Positions 8,406 through 16,803 of a stretch of DNA of 64,000 nucleotides are shown in pieces. Origin of the DNA: Xanthobacteraceae bacterium. Its GTDB lineage: Bacteria; Pseudomonadota; Alphaproteobacteria; Rhizobiales; Xanthobacteraceae. Every line of letters begins with the position of its first letter. Within the stretch, counting starts at the first letter, position 1. A model generated the notes under the pieces. It made no database searches. It was not told the DNA's origin and saw only the letters and a program-made list of their open reading frames with translations. A program made the translations under genes and the position numbers. Location: NCBI GenBank assembly GCA_019752575.1, contig JAIELW010000003.1, positions 54,944 to 118,943 of the forward strand, written 5' to 3'.

Positions 8406-9932
8406 ATGTCCGGTCACGAAGAGTACGGCGGAAAGCGGCTCGTTTTCGAGCGCAACTCGGTGCTGCGGGAGTTTCCCGCCGAAGCCGCAACATCCGCCTC
8501 AAAGCCCCACAAGCCGCCGCACAGCGCGCTGCTGCGCGACGAGTTCGTGGACCGTCTGCATTTCGCGGTCCCGCCAACGAAGCCCTACACGGTGCGCGAC
8601 ACGAAGCTGCCGGGCTTCCACGTTGACGTGGGCAAGCAATCGAAGACCTTCCGCGTGCAGGCCGACGCGCCGAAGAGTGCCCGCCGCCTCGGACAGCAGC
8701 GCAAGACTATTAAGCGCACAGTCGGAAAGTGGCCTGACGTCAGCGCCCGCATCGCCCGGCGTGAGGCGCAGCGGCTGATCGGTGAGATCAAGTCGGGGAA
8801 GCTCACGGACGACGACCTCCCGGGCAGCGACGGCCCGACGCTGAAGTTTGCTTGGGAGCTTTACAAGACTCGCTGCGAGAAGAAGGACCGCTCCGCGAAA
8901 ACCATCGAGGGCTATCGCGACCCCATCGAGCGTCTGCTGAAGGAGTGGCTCGACCTACCGCTTACCGAGATCGGGCGCGACCGCATGGCTGTAAAAGCCA
9001 TGCACTCGCGGATGACGAAGCAGAACGGTGCCTACATGGCGAACCGCGCTATGCGAGCCTTCCGGGCTGTCTACAACTACGCGCTCAAGACGTGGGAGCT
9101 TCCCGCTAACCCCGTCGCGGCAGTCGATTTCAATCGTGAAACGCCCCGCAAGAATGGCCTAAAGCCTGACGACGTCCCGGGCTGGTTCGACGAGTTGCAG
9201 GCGATCCGCAACCCTCGGCGTCGAGAGATGCACTGGTTCACTCTGCTGTCAGGGCTGCGCTCGGGCGACGTCAGTAACCTTCTCTGGGACCACGTCGACT
9301 TCAAGGAACGAAGTGTCTTCATCCACTGCCCGAAGGGCGGCGAGAAGCGTGCGTTCCACCTGCCGCTGACCGGAGCGATGATCGACTCGCTGCGGCGGAC
9401 GATGTTTAGCTGGCCTCATAGCGTCACACGGATCGAGGGCCGCACGGAACAATACGAGCCTGCGGTCGAGCGATACTTCAGCGAGTACGTTGAGAAAGAG
9501 TCTCCGGTCTTTCCCGGGCGGCCTCGTCTAAAGTCAGCCAACAGCATCGAGTGGACAGTTGAAGACACTCGCGAGCGCGGTGAGAACAAGCTCTCCAAGA
9601 CAGGCCACGCGCTGCGGCACAGCTTCGCGACACTCGCAGAGCACGCAGGCGTCCCACGGGAGATCACCGCTCGTCTCATGAACCACAAACCAGCGGGTGT
9701 GACCGAAGGCTACGTCAACGCGGACGAGATTCTGCTTACTGACCTCTACCGAACGCAGATGGAAAACATCTCGCAGTTCATCATGAGCTGCTTGCGCCCG
9801 GACCAGCGCGAGCTACTTCTCCGACCCATCGGTGGCCGAGTCGGACACGAAGGCGCGGAAATTCTCCGCGAGCCGATTCCTGAGCCCGAGCCCAAAATGA
9901 AGCAGCGACGAGTGCGCCGAGCGACCGCCTAA
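8406..9932 (+). CDS. int: Tyrosine-family site-specific integrase (P4-like)
   Basis: Tyrosine recombinase expected to integrate and excise the element at tRNA-Leu. Residues ~40-140 resemble the arm-binding N-terminal domain of P4-type integrases, residues ~150-260 the core-binding SAM-like domain, and the rest the catalytic domain. Visible catalytic residues are Arg in SGLRSGDVSNLLW, the HxxR box in HALRHSFATLAEHAG, then a histidine (LMNHKPAG) followed ten residues later by the nucleophile Tyr in VTEGYV. At 508 aa it is slightly long, with ~70 extra C-terminal residues ending in arginine. The ATG at 8406 has AAGGAGG five bases upstream. The stop codon sits inside a strong hairpin. Confidence 0.95.
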   Translation: MSGHEEYGGKRLVFERNSVLREFPAEAATSASKPHKPPHSALLRDEFVDRLHFAVPPTKPYTVRDTKLPGFHVDVGKQSKTFRVQADAPKSARRLGQQRKTIKRTVGKWPDVSARIARREAQRLIGEIKSGKLTDDDLPGSDGPTLKFAWELYKTRCEKKDRSAKTIEGYRDPIERLLKEWLDLPLTEIGRDRMAVKAMHSRMTKQNGAYMANRAMRAFRAVYNYALKTWELPANPVAAVDFNRETPRKNGLKPDDVPGWFDELQAIRNPRRREMHWFTLLSGLRSGDVSNLLWDHVDFKERSVFIHCPKGGEKRAFHLPLTGAMIDSLRRTMFSWPHSVTRIEGRTEQYEPAVERYFSEYVEKESPVFPGRPRLKSANSIEWTVEDTRERGENKLSKTGHALRHSFATLAEHAGVPREITARLMNHKPAGVTEGYVNADEILLTDLYRTQMENISQFIMSCLRPDQRELLLRPIGGRVGHEGAEILREPIPEPEPKMKQRRVRRATA

Positions 9933-9980
9933 CTTCCAGAAAGTTAGATGGTCGTAGCACCTAACTTTCTCGAAGTTAGG
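9928..9980. repeat. 20-bp inverted repeat on the integrase stop codon
   Basis: Arms at 9928-9947 and 9961-9980 are reverse complements with one mismatch, around a 13-nt loop. Each arm is itself a small palindrome of the form CTAACTT-N5-AAGTTAG, so the region holds four copies of a CTAACTT half-site in alternating orientation. No T-run follows. It could be a terminator, an operator, or a binding site for integrase or an excisionase. Confidence 0.75.
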
Positions 9981-10207
9981 TGGCGACTCAGGGGTGGTCC
10001 GGTCGCCGCTCGTCCGGGGGCTTAGCGTCTAACCGCCCAGCGCAGACTGGCCGCGCTTCGTCTGTTCGGACACAACAGGTGTAACCGACTTGCAATTCTT
10101 CCGGCACGAGCCATATTCACCTCAGCCAACGCCGGGGAGTAGCCCGCACCCGGCCCGCTAACGCGGTAGGCACCGCTCGACACGGCGCAAATGCCAGACG
10201 GGACGAG

Positions 10208-10248
10208 AGCGCACCCAGTCCTGAACCCCACAGGTTCGGCGGTGCGCT
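10208..10248 (+). ncRNA. Structured leader (stem-internal loop-stem) before the HTH operon
   Basis: The 361-bp gap between int and the HTH gene holds no convincing ORF but contains a nested structure. An outer 8-bp stem AGCGCACC/GGTGCGCT pairs 10208-10215 with 10241-10248; an inner stem GAACC/GGTTC pairs 10223-10227 with 10233-10237 over a CCACA loop. It sits 45 bases before the HTH start codon, so it would lie in the 5' leader of the main operon. An attenuator, a protein-binding RNA or a DNA operator are all possible. Confidence 0.45.
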
Positions 10249-10293
10249 TCTTCATTTCCAGCCCCGCCGACTCCTGCATCAAGGAGTCGACTC

Positions 10294-10572
10294 ATGTCGA
10301 TCACTCTCGACCCTGCGCTCCCGCGCGTGATCGAGCAGGTCGCCCGGCGCACCGTGGAGCTACTCGCTGAACAGGGCACCGCTCCCGTCTCCCGCCGCGT
10401 GCTCAACCTCCGGCAGACCGCCGAGGCGCTCGATCTTCACCACGCGACCGTCCTGAAACTCGTCGCGACGGGTGAACTCCCCTCCAAGAAGCTCGGCAAG
10501 CGCGTGTTGATCCGCGTCGAAGACATCGACGCGTTCGTCGCGCGCCTTCCAGATGGAGGGCCGAAGAAGTGA
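10294..10572 (+). CDS. Excisionase-family helix-turn-helix protein (HTH_17)
   Basis: Small DNA-binding protein of 92 aa with a winged-helix MerR/excisionase-type domain in its second half: LNLRQTAEALDLHHATVLK, then GELPSKKLGKRVLIRVEDIDAFV. In such elements this family acts as recombination directionality factor (AlpA-like) or as regulator of the replication operon. The first 35 residues (IEQVARRTVELLAEQG) look like a short helix. The ATG has AAGGAG upstream. The stop overlaps the next gene's GTG by 4 bp, so it leads the replication operon. Whether it controls excision, transcription or both cannot be told from sequence. Confidence 0.8.
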   Translation: MSITLDPALPRVIEQVARRTVELLAEQGTAPVSRRVLNLRQTAEALDLHHATVLKLVATGELPSKKLGKRVLIRVEDIDAFVARLPDGGPKK

Positions 10573-11093
10573 AGCCCGCATCTCCCAACGACCTCGGTCT
10601 CTCACTCGCACTGCTTCCTCCGTACTCGGAGGAACAGATCGACCTCGCACAGGTAGACGTCACGGCGCTTCGTTGCACGCTGCCCACGCTTCGCCTTGAC
10701 GGTTTCGAGAATCCGGCGGGCCAGCCGCCGTCGAACGTCGAACTCGAATCGCCGGGCGTGATCGAGCAGTACCTCCGTGCGCGCTTCTGGCTCTCGTTCT
10801 ACCGGCCCGACTACCACGGTCACTGGAGTCGCGAGCACAGCGCCCAACTTGCGGAAACTGCAACGCGCTTCTTCGAACGTCAGTTCGGTGCGGAGCAACC
10901 GCGCATCTCGAACGGCCCGCTCATTCTCGCCGCAGTGATCGGAGGCTTCCCGATTAAACGCTGTGGACCGAATTCGCCGAACGTCTTGCTCCGCATGCGG
11001 ATCGCAGAGCCGCGCGACGACCTCGAAACGCACGACCCTGCGTGGCCGCAGACTCTACAGCTGTCGCGCGACATTCCGCGAGGCCACGTGTGA
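10569..11093 (+). CDS. Hypothetical protein between HTH and primase genes
   Basis: I do not recognise this 174-aa protein. It starts at a GTG overlapping the HTH stop by 4 bp and ends with a TGA that shares one base with the primase ATG (TGATG), so it is almost certainly translated within the operon. The middle part (SPGVIEQYLRARFWLSFYRPDYHGHWSR is its region at ~60-87) is aromatic and amphipathic, followed by GPLILAAVIGGFPIKR. There are no membrane segments or signal peptide. Position suggests a role with replication or its control, but that is inference only. Confidence 0.7.
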   Translation: MKPASPNDLGLSLALLPPYSEEQIDLAQVDVTALRCTLPTLRLDGFENPAGQPPSNVELESPGVIEQYLRARFWLSFYRPDYHGHWSREHSAQLAETATRFFERQFGAEQPRISNGPLILAAVIGGFPIKRCGPNSPNVLLRMRIAEPRDDLETHDPAWPQTLQLSRDIPRGHV

Positions 11094-13405
11094 TGACCGA
11101 ATCTCTCGTCCCGAATCCGGCAGAGGCCGCACAGTTTCTCCTCGGGCTTCGCGAGGGCGACGTCCACGTCTTCACGAATGAGCCTGGGTTTCCCGCGCAC
11201 CAGTGCCCGCGCGGGCGGACTCAGACCATCGTTGAAGACGTGGAGCGCGCCGCGCAGCGTCACCTCAACGCTTACTTCTTCCCCGCCACACCGAACGACG
11301 AGTGGCCCGGAGCGACGGTCCCGGGGAAGCCTCAGACGAAGGATTCGTCCTACGTTTGGTGCGAGCTGGACCCGGAGAAGGGCGAAACCTTCGAGGAAGC
11401 GCGCACGCGCATCTTCGGCATGAGTTGGCCTGCTGACGTCCCGCTTCCGACCTTCGACATCGACTCCGGCGGTGGCCGTCAGTTTCTCTGGCGGCTGAAG
11501 GAGCCAGTCAGTAACGATCACTGCGAGGCGATCAACCGCTGGCTGATCTCCAAGATTCCCGGCTGCGACCGGGCGCGTGTGAACGCGAACTCGCTGTTAC
11601 GCCTCCCGGGCACGATCAACTGGCCCAGCCAAGCCAAGCTGGAGAAGAACCCGGGCCGTGGGCCGCAGCTGGCGCGGCTTACCCCGAACGGACGTGCCAC
11701 CGGCGTGTCCTACTCCTCTGCCGACTTCGGCTCCGTGGAGTCGAAGGAGAAGCCGACCGCCGCTCCGCGCTTCAGCGAACCCGCGCAGAAGGTCGAGCTG
11801 CACGAGCTTCACCAGTTGCCCGAGTGGGTGCGCTCGCTGATCGCGCACGGTGAGGACCAGACCGGCGAACACACCTACCCCTCGCGCAGCGAGGCGCTGT
11901 TCGCCGCGCTGTGCCAGCTCGCTCGGTACGACATCAACGACAGCACCGCGCTCGGCATCATCACCGACAAGCGGCATAAGATCTCGGACTCCGTCTTCAC
12001 CGACAGCGCCGGGAAGCTGCGCCGCGACTGGGAGCGCTACGCTCGCCGTCAGATCGAGCAGGCTTACGAGGAGGCGTTCGACGCGGACCTCGCCAAGCTG
12101 AATCGAGAGTACGCGGTAGTCCAGTTCCCGAAGCCGCGCGTCTTCACCTTTCGTCGCGACCACGAGATGGAACGTGAGCGCGTCGAGATGCTCTCGTTCG
12201 ACGACTTCAAGAACGCACACCTCAACCGACTTAAGGAAGTCGTGCAAAAGACCGAGGACGTACTCAAGACCAAGCGCGTTCCTCTCGCCGACTGGTGGCT
12301 GCGGAATCCGAAGTGCCGCAAGTACGAGTACGCAGTCTTCATGCCCGGCGAGGAAGTCCTCGACGCGCTGAATCTCTGGCGCGGCTTCGCCGTGCAGCCC
12401 ATCCCGGGTGACGTGTCGAAGTACGTCGACTTCGTGCGCGACACCATCTGCTCCGGCGTGCAGGAGCACTTCGACTACCTCGTGCGGTGGATGGCCCACG
12501 CAGTCCAGCGTCCCAACGAAGTCGGTCACGTCGCCGTCGCGATCCGCAGCGGCGAGGGCTACGGCAAGACGTTCTTCGCCGAGAGCTTCGGTTCGCTGTT
12601 CGGTCGGCACTGCGTGAAGGTGAGTCAGCCGCACCATCTCACGGGCCAGTTCAACTGGCACCTGCGCGACTGTCTTGTACTCGTCGCCAACGAAGCTTTC
12701 TTCGCGGGCGACAGCACGCACGAGAACGTGCTGAAGAGTCTGGTCACCGACGACTCGATTCAGCTCACCAAGAAGGGCGTGGACTCTGTCGACGGCAAGA
12801 ACCGTATCCACCTGATCCTCACGTCGAACGCCGAGTGGGTCGTCCCTGCTGGCATCAAGCCGCGCCGCTTCCTCGTGCTCGACGTGGCGGCGAACCGTGT
12901 CGAGGACACCGAGTATTTCGAAGGGCTGCGGTCGTGGCTCGACAACGGTGGCCGGTCGCACCTGTTGCACTACCTCCAGACTCTCGACCTCACCGGCTTC
13001 AACGTCCGTCACGCTCCGAAGACCAAGGCGCTCGCCGACCAGCAGATACGGTCGCTTAAGCCGTGGGAGTCGTGGATCGGTGGGCTGCTCGACGACGGCG
13101 TGCTGCCGGAGGCCGGGCCGCGTTACCCGAATCGTGTGAAGGCGCGCGATCTCTTCGACGACGCTCAGCGTCGGTCGCCGAAGCTCCGCGATAGCAGCGA
13201 CATGGCGCTCGCGAACATTGTGAAGTCGCTGGGCGCGGAGAAGCTCCTGTCAGGCGGCAAGTGGTGGGTGTTTCCGCCGCTGGCCGAGCTTCGTGCCGCG
13301 TGGCGCAAGGATCGGCCTTGGTGGCCGCCCTTCCTCGACGAGCACGCCACGTGGGGCGAGGTGAAGCCCGAGGCGAAGGAGGACAGCCGTGAACTGCCGT
13401 TCTAA
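11093..13405 (+). CDS. Primase-helicase (RepB-like primase + SF3/DUF5906 helicase)
   Basis: Replication protein of the element, 770 aa. The N-terminal part has primase-like features: LPTFDIDSGGGRQFLWRL near residues 120-137, and SLLRLPGTINWPS near 167, as in RepB/AEP-type primases. The C-terminal part is a superfamily 3 helicase of the DUF5906/D5 type, with Walker A GEGYGKT near residue 489, a Walker-B-like VLVANEAFF near 530 and sensor motif LILTSNAEW near 575. The ATG at 11093 is chosen because it abuts the previous stop as TGATG. Autonomous replication ability distinguishes this element from a simple transposon and fits P4-like satellites. Confidence 0.88.
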   Translation: MTESLVPNPAEAAQFLLGLREGDVHVFTNEPGFPAHQCPRGRTQTIVEDVERAAQRHLNAYFFPATPNDEWPGATVPGKPQTKDSSYVWCELDPEKGETFEEARTRIFGMSWPADVPLPTFDIDSGGGRQFLWRLKEPVSNDHCEAINRWLISKIPGCDRARVNANSLLRLPGTINWPSQAKLEKNPGRGPQLARLTPNGRATGVSYSSADFGSVESKEKPTAAPRFSEPAQKVELHELHQLPEWVRSLIAHGEDQTGEHTYPSRSEALFAALCQLARYDINDSTALGIITDKRHKISDSVFTDSAGKLRRDWERYARRQIEQAYEEAFDADLAKLNREYAVVQFPKPRVFTFRRDHEMERERVEMLSFDDFKNAHLNRLKEVVQKTEDVLKTKRVPLADWWLRNPKCRKYEYAVFMPGEEVLDALNLWRGFAVQPIPGDVSKYVDFVRDTICSGVQEHFDYLVRWMAHAVQRPNEVGHVAVAIRSGEGYGKTFFAESFGSLFGRHCVKVSQPHHLTGQFNWHLRDCLVLVANEAFFAGDSTHENVLKSLVTDDSIQLTKKGVDSVDGKNRIHLILTSNAEWVVPAGIKPRRFLVLDVAANRVEDTEYFEGLRSWLDNGGRSHLLHYLQTLDLTGFNVRHAPKTKALADQQIRSLKPWESWIGGLLDDGVLPEAGPRYPNRVKARDLFDDAQRRSPKLRDSSDMALANIVKSLGAEKLLSGGKWWVFPPLAELRAAWRKDRPWWPPFLDEHATWGEVKPEAKEDSRELPF

Positions 13406-13844
13406 CCGGTACGCCGAGTCCCACCGCGACTTCGAGCGGGACTCGCACTTGTGCCCGTGTCGTGCGGGTTACTTCAGTTTTCGTCCTACTTGGACCGCTA
13501 GTACCGGGGGTCAGTCGCGTTGCCCGGAGCGCTCACAGCACCGCGCTTACCGTGCCCCCGGCGCTTCCGTTTCCTTTCTTCTTCTTACTGGTACTAGGGG
13601 GACAAAGGGTACTTATGCCGATGAACAGCGGTTGAATCCGAGTCCCGCTTCAGTACCGGCAGTACCACTTCGTTTCGGCGTGACTCGCTCCGGGCAATTC
13701 GCCCCGCAAGTGCGCCTCCCCGCAGCCAAGAAAGAGTCTCGCCGCGCTTGGGGCCTCCTCGGAGTGCGCGGCGACGGTCGCTCGCTGCTTCCTCGGGCAG
13801 CGAGCGGCCACCCATCTGATTCAGGATCAGGGAGCGCACAGTGA
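13389..13844 (+). CDS. Doubtful ORF or non-coding replication/packaging region
   Basis: An open frame of 151 codons begins with GTG inside the primase 3' end and ends with a TGA that overlaps the next gene's GTG by 4 bp; those overlaps argue for a gene. The translation argues against it: it is rich in Ser, Arg, Gly and Pro with no recognisable domain. The DNA contains an inverted pair CTAGTACC (13498-13505) and GGTACTAG (13590-13597), each followed by a G-run, and more GTACC units near 13650. If it is not coding, 13406-13840 is the best candidate in the element for an origin or packaging site. Confidence 0.3.
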   Translation: MNCRSNRYAESHRDFERDSHLCPCRAGYFSFRPTWTASTGGQSRCPERSQHRAYRAPGASVSFLLLTGTRGTKGTYADEQRLNPSPASVPAVPLRFGVTRSGQFAPQVRLPAAKKESRRAWGLLGVRGDGRSLLPRAASGHPSDSGSGSAQ

Positions 13845-14455
13845 CGAAGCCCCGCAACAAGCGCACTCGTGCGCGCACGAAGGATTCTCTGACGGAGATT
13901 CTGACGGAAACGGAATCGACGTTCGTCGTGCGTTCGCCTGTCACAGCCCTCACACCTGCGGGCGTTGCAGAGGTTGAGCGCCTCGCTGCGGACCACCACG
14001 GGACGGGGGCAGTGGCCGCCGCGCTGGGCCTGCCGCGCCGCACGTTCCGCGATGTGATGGACAGGCAGGAGGACGTGGCGCTGGCCTACGAACGCGGCCA
14101 AGCGCGCGCCGAACAGGAACTGAAGCGCATCCTGCTGGCGCAGGCGCGTAAGGGCGCGGTTGTGGCTGCGATCTACCTCACGAAGACGCAACACGGCTGG
14201 AACGAGAACAACGCTCCTGACAACACTTCGTCTCGCATCACTCTCGTGTTGCCTGAAGCCCTAGAGGGTGAGGCCTACGAGTTTGCGCTCGCCGCGCGCC
14301 GCTTGCCGATGCAGCGGCCCGCCGAACCGCGTGCCGTGACGCACGAGTCGAATCTAAATCCGACCCCCAATAGCGGCGGGACCTCCGCTCCGACCGCAGA
14401 ATCTGAAGAAGCGCCTCCGCAAATTTCACGGAAGCAAAAGGAGGTGCTGCGGTGA
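13841..14455 (+). CDS. Putative terminase small subunit (HTH protein)
   Basis: Likely DNA-recognition subunit of the packaging terminase, 204 aa. A helix-turn-helix is visible at residues ~38-70 (VEVERLAADHHGTG is nearby, then AVAAALGLPRRTFRDVM). It is followed by the pattern LLAQARKGAVVAAIYLTKTQHGWNE, split here as LLAQARKGAVVAAIY plus TKTQHGW, which recurs in small terminases of tailed phages. The last ~60 residues are Pro/Ser-rich and probably disordered. It lies immediately before the large terminase and overlaps it by 4 bp (GTGA), the standard order. A transcription regulator is the alternative. Confidence 0.68.
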   Translation: MTKPRNKRTRARTKDSLTEILTETESTFVVRSPVTALTPAGVAEVERLAADHHGTGAVAAALGLPRRTFRDVMDRQEDVALAYERGQARAEQELKRILLAQARKGAVVAAIYLTKTQHGWNENNAPDNTSSRITLVLPEALEGEAYEFALAARRLPMQRPAEPRAVTHESNLNPTPNSGGTSAPTAESEEAPPQISRKQKEVLR

Positions 14456-15837
14456 AGGAATTCGTCCCGACTCCGTACCAGCAGCAGGTGCTGCTCGTGC
14501 CGGAGAACTATAATCTCCTGCTCGCGGGTGGCCGTGGCGGCGGCAAGTCCACGGCTGCGAATCTCTGCGTGCTGCGTCACGTCGAGAAGTACAAGGCGCA
14601 AGCGCGTCCGCTGATCGTGCGTGAGTCCTACAAGGCCGCGCAGCAGATCTGGGAATCGCTCGTCGACCTCTTGAGCGCAGCGTATCCGCGCGGGCTGAAG
14701 CCGAATCTCACCGACCACGTCATCCGCGTACCGAACGGCGCGCAGATCGAAATCGGTCAGGTGGACAGCGCCACGGCGAACCGCAAGTTTCAGGGCCGCG
14801 AGACGACGCTGCTTGTGCCGGACGAGTACGGTCTCGTGCGTGACCGCCGCTGGGTCGGGCTGCTGAAGGCAAACCTCCGCGCGCCGTCAGGGATTCCGCT
14901 CCGGGAGATTCGCACCGCGAACCCCGGCGGGCACCAGCACGCATATCTGCACAGCACACATATTCAGGGCCGCGCGCCGTGGGCTCCTTACGAAGTCGAT
15001 GGCGAGACATGGGTGAATTGCCCCTCGACCATGCGTGACAACCCGCATCTCGATCACGAGGACTACAAGCGCCGACTGCTCGCGGCCTGCGGACGCGACA
15101 AGGATTTGTACCGCGCGTGGGACGAGGGCGACTGGAATATCAATCGCGGCGCATTCTTCGCCGAGCTGAGCGAGCAGCATCACCTGCTCAATGATTCCGA
15201 CCTCCCGCTCGACCAGATCGCCGCGATCCGACCCGGCGCAGTACCGACCGGCGTGCGCTGGCTGCGCGGCACCTACAGCTTCGTAGCGGGCGACTGGGGC
15301 TTGAGTGCGCCGAGCGTCGTGCTGTTCGTGGTGCGCCTCACGCAGCCATACAAGTGGATTCCGGCGGGCTCGCTCCTCGTGATCGACGAGATCGCGACCG
15401 CCGATCCCGATGACGTGGAAGTCGGACTCGGCTGGCCGCCGAGCAAGCTCGCCGACGCCGTGGTCGAGCGCTGCCGCAAGTGGGGAATCTACCCGCAAGG
15501 CTCCTTCGACGACGCGCACGGACTCGATGAGTCGCTGCTGCAAGTATTCCAGCGCTGCGGACTCTACGTGACGCTCCCCGACAAGCAGCGCGTCTCCGGC
15601 TGGGCTTCGATCAAGGAGCTGCTCGCCAATGCACGCGAGCGGAACAACAAGCCGTACCTGCTGATCTCGCCACGTGCCGAGTACCTCTGGCGCACGCTTC
15701 CGAATCTACAGCGCGATCCGCTCCGTCCCGAAGATCTCTCCAGCACCGGCCCCGATCACGGTGCCGATGCTCTCCGCTATGCGGTCACGACTCCCGACCG
15801 GCGTGTCCGCATCCATCCAAACCCACGGTCGCGTTGA
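14452..15837 (+). CDS. Terminase large subunit (ATPase-nuclease packaging motor)
   Basis: DNA-packaging motor of 461 aa. The ATPase domain shows Walker A AGGRGGGKST at residues 24-33, a Walker B with catalytic Glu in LLVPDEYG near 120, and the coupling motif TANPGG near 155. The C-terminal RNase H-like nuclease has its acidic residues in FVAGDWG (~280), SFDDAHG (~350) and DHGADALRYA (~440). All motifs are present, so the enzyme looks functional. It starts at a GTG overlapping the small-subunit stop. No portal gene follows, which is abnormal because terminase and portal genes are adjacent in almost all tailed phages. Confidence 0.9.
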   Translation: MKEFVPTPYQQQVLLVPENYNLLLAGGRGGGKSTAANLCVLRHVEKYKAQARPLIVRESYKAAQQIWESLVDLLSAAYPRGLKPNLTDHVIRVPNGAQIEIGQVDSATANRKFQGRETTLLVPDEYGLVRDRRWVGLLKANLRAPSGIPLREIRTANPGGHQHAYLHSTHIQGRAPWAPYEVDGETWVNCPSTMRDNPHLDHEDYKRRLLAACGRDKDLYRAWDEGDWNINRGAFFAELSEQHHLLNDSDLPLDQIAAIRPGAVPTGVRWLRGTYSFVAGDWGLSAPSVVLFVVRLTQPYKWIPAGSLLVIDEIATADPDDVEVGLGWPPSKLADAVVERCRKWGIYPQGSFDDAHGLDESLLQVFQRCGLYVTLPDKQRVSGWASIKELLANARERNNKPYLLISPRAEYLWRTLPNLQRDPLRPEDLSSTGPDHGADALRYAVTTPDRRVRIHPNPRSR

Positions 15838-15848
15838 GGATGACTACG

Positions 15849-16652
15849 ATGGAGTACACTGAGTACGAGAAGGCTGGCGTCTCGCCCAGCTGGCAGCCCG
15901 ACACGGTCGTGCTGATGTTTGGCGAAGGCCTCGTTAATGGCCCGGGAGCGGAAGCGCTGTCCGCCGCCGAAGCCGCGATGAAGCAGGTCTGCGACTCGTT
16001 CGTCGCGGCTAACGCCGCCAACGTGAAGCTCGGCCCCAAGCTTGCGGACACGACGCGCCCGAAGCGCGGACTGCGTCCCCTGCCCGGCACCTGCTTCGAC
16101 GCGCGTGGCCGCATGGTCGTGCCCTCCGGGCACGAGGCCGACCTGCATCGCGAGCTTCGCAAGCTGTTCGACCGCTCGGTCGCATCGATTCAGAAGCGGA
16201 TCGGCGTGATCGACGGCGTCGTCGAGAAGCTCGACAAGGAAGTCGCCACCGCGCTCGCGCAGCAGACCAGTGCAATCGCTGCGACGATTGCGAGCGACAT
16301 TCGCAGCCATGTGAAGGCGCTCCCGGACAACGAGCGCTTCCACTTCGTGTCGAAGAAGATCGCCGCAGGCGACCGCGACGTGGCAGCGGCGATTCTCGCC
16401 GGTCCTGCATTCCTCTCCGGGCTGAAGGACGACGAGGTCGCAACCATCCGCATCGACGCTGCCGACAAGTTTGTCCCTGAAGCCGCCAGCGCGCGCCGTC
16501 AGGTCCACAAGCTGCGCGACCACGTCAACAAGTTCAGCGGCATCTGGGCGCGCGACTTCGGCAAGCTGTTTCCGCCGAAGACGCTGGTCGATCTCGCCGA
16601 GCGCGGCCCTGACGCGATCAAGGCGCTGCGGGAGGCGGGCCGTGAAGCCTGA
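15849..16652 (+). CDS. Hypothetical protein downstream of terminase
   Basis: Unrecognised protein of 267 aa. Three in-frame starts exist: TTG 15834 (overlapping the terminase stop), ATG 15840 and ATG 15849; the last has GAGG nine bases upstream and is preferred. Residues ~90-150 form long amphipathic helices (KRIGVIDGVVEKLDKEVA, then ALAQQTSAIAATIASDI) that could be coiled coil, and the C-terminal half is charged and helical. It occupies the slot where a portal gene would be, but at this length and without portal-like features it is not one. A scaffold-like or capsid-hijacking role is speculation. Confidence 0.65.
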   Translation: MEYTEYEKAGVSPSWQPDTVVLMFGEGLVNGPGAEALSAAEAAMKQVCDSFVAANAANVKLGPKLADTTRPKRGLRPLPGTCFDARGRMVVPSGHEADLHRELRKLFDRSVASIQKRIGVIDGVVEKLDKEVATALAQQTSAIAATIASDIRSHVKALPDNERFHFVSKKIAAGDRDVAAAILAGPAFLSGLKDDEVATIRIDAADKFVPEAASARRQVHKLRDHVNKFSGIWARDFGKLFPPKTLVDLAERGPDAIKALREAGREA

Positions 16653-16803
16653 CCGCGACAAGCAGCTTCTGCGCGCCCGGATTCACAAGCTGCTTTCGAC
16701 TGACGGCGAGCTTCAGCGGCGGGCTCTGAACCTGCTGACGGAGCTGGTCGCGCGACTCGACACAAAGGAGAAGGACGATGGATCGGGAAGCACTGCTCGC
16801 TGA
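16642..16803 (+). CDS. Small hypothetical protein (53 aa)
   Basis: Short gene starting at GTG 16642 with GGAGG six bases upstream, overlapping the previous stop by 11 bp. The product is 53 aa and basic, opening KPDRDKQLLRARIHKLL and continuing with amphipathic helix-forming sequence (RRALNLLTELVARLDTK). Its last 26 bases overlap the next gene. Tight packing and a good ribosome site support translation. No family recognised. Confidence 0.55.
   Translation: MKPDRDKQLLRARIHKLLSTDGELQRRALNLLTELVARLDTKEKDDGSGSTAR

Noticed and set aside
11597..13012. 471-codon antisense frame across the primase-helicase gene
   Set aside because: The sense strand encodes clear helicase motifs with normal codon use; the antisense frame arises from high GC and strong third-position bias.
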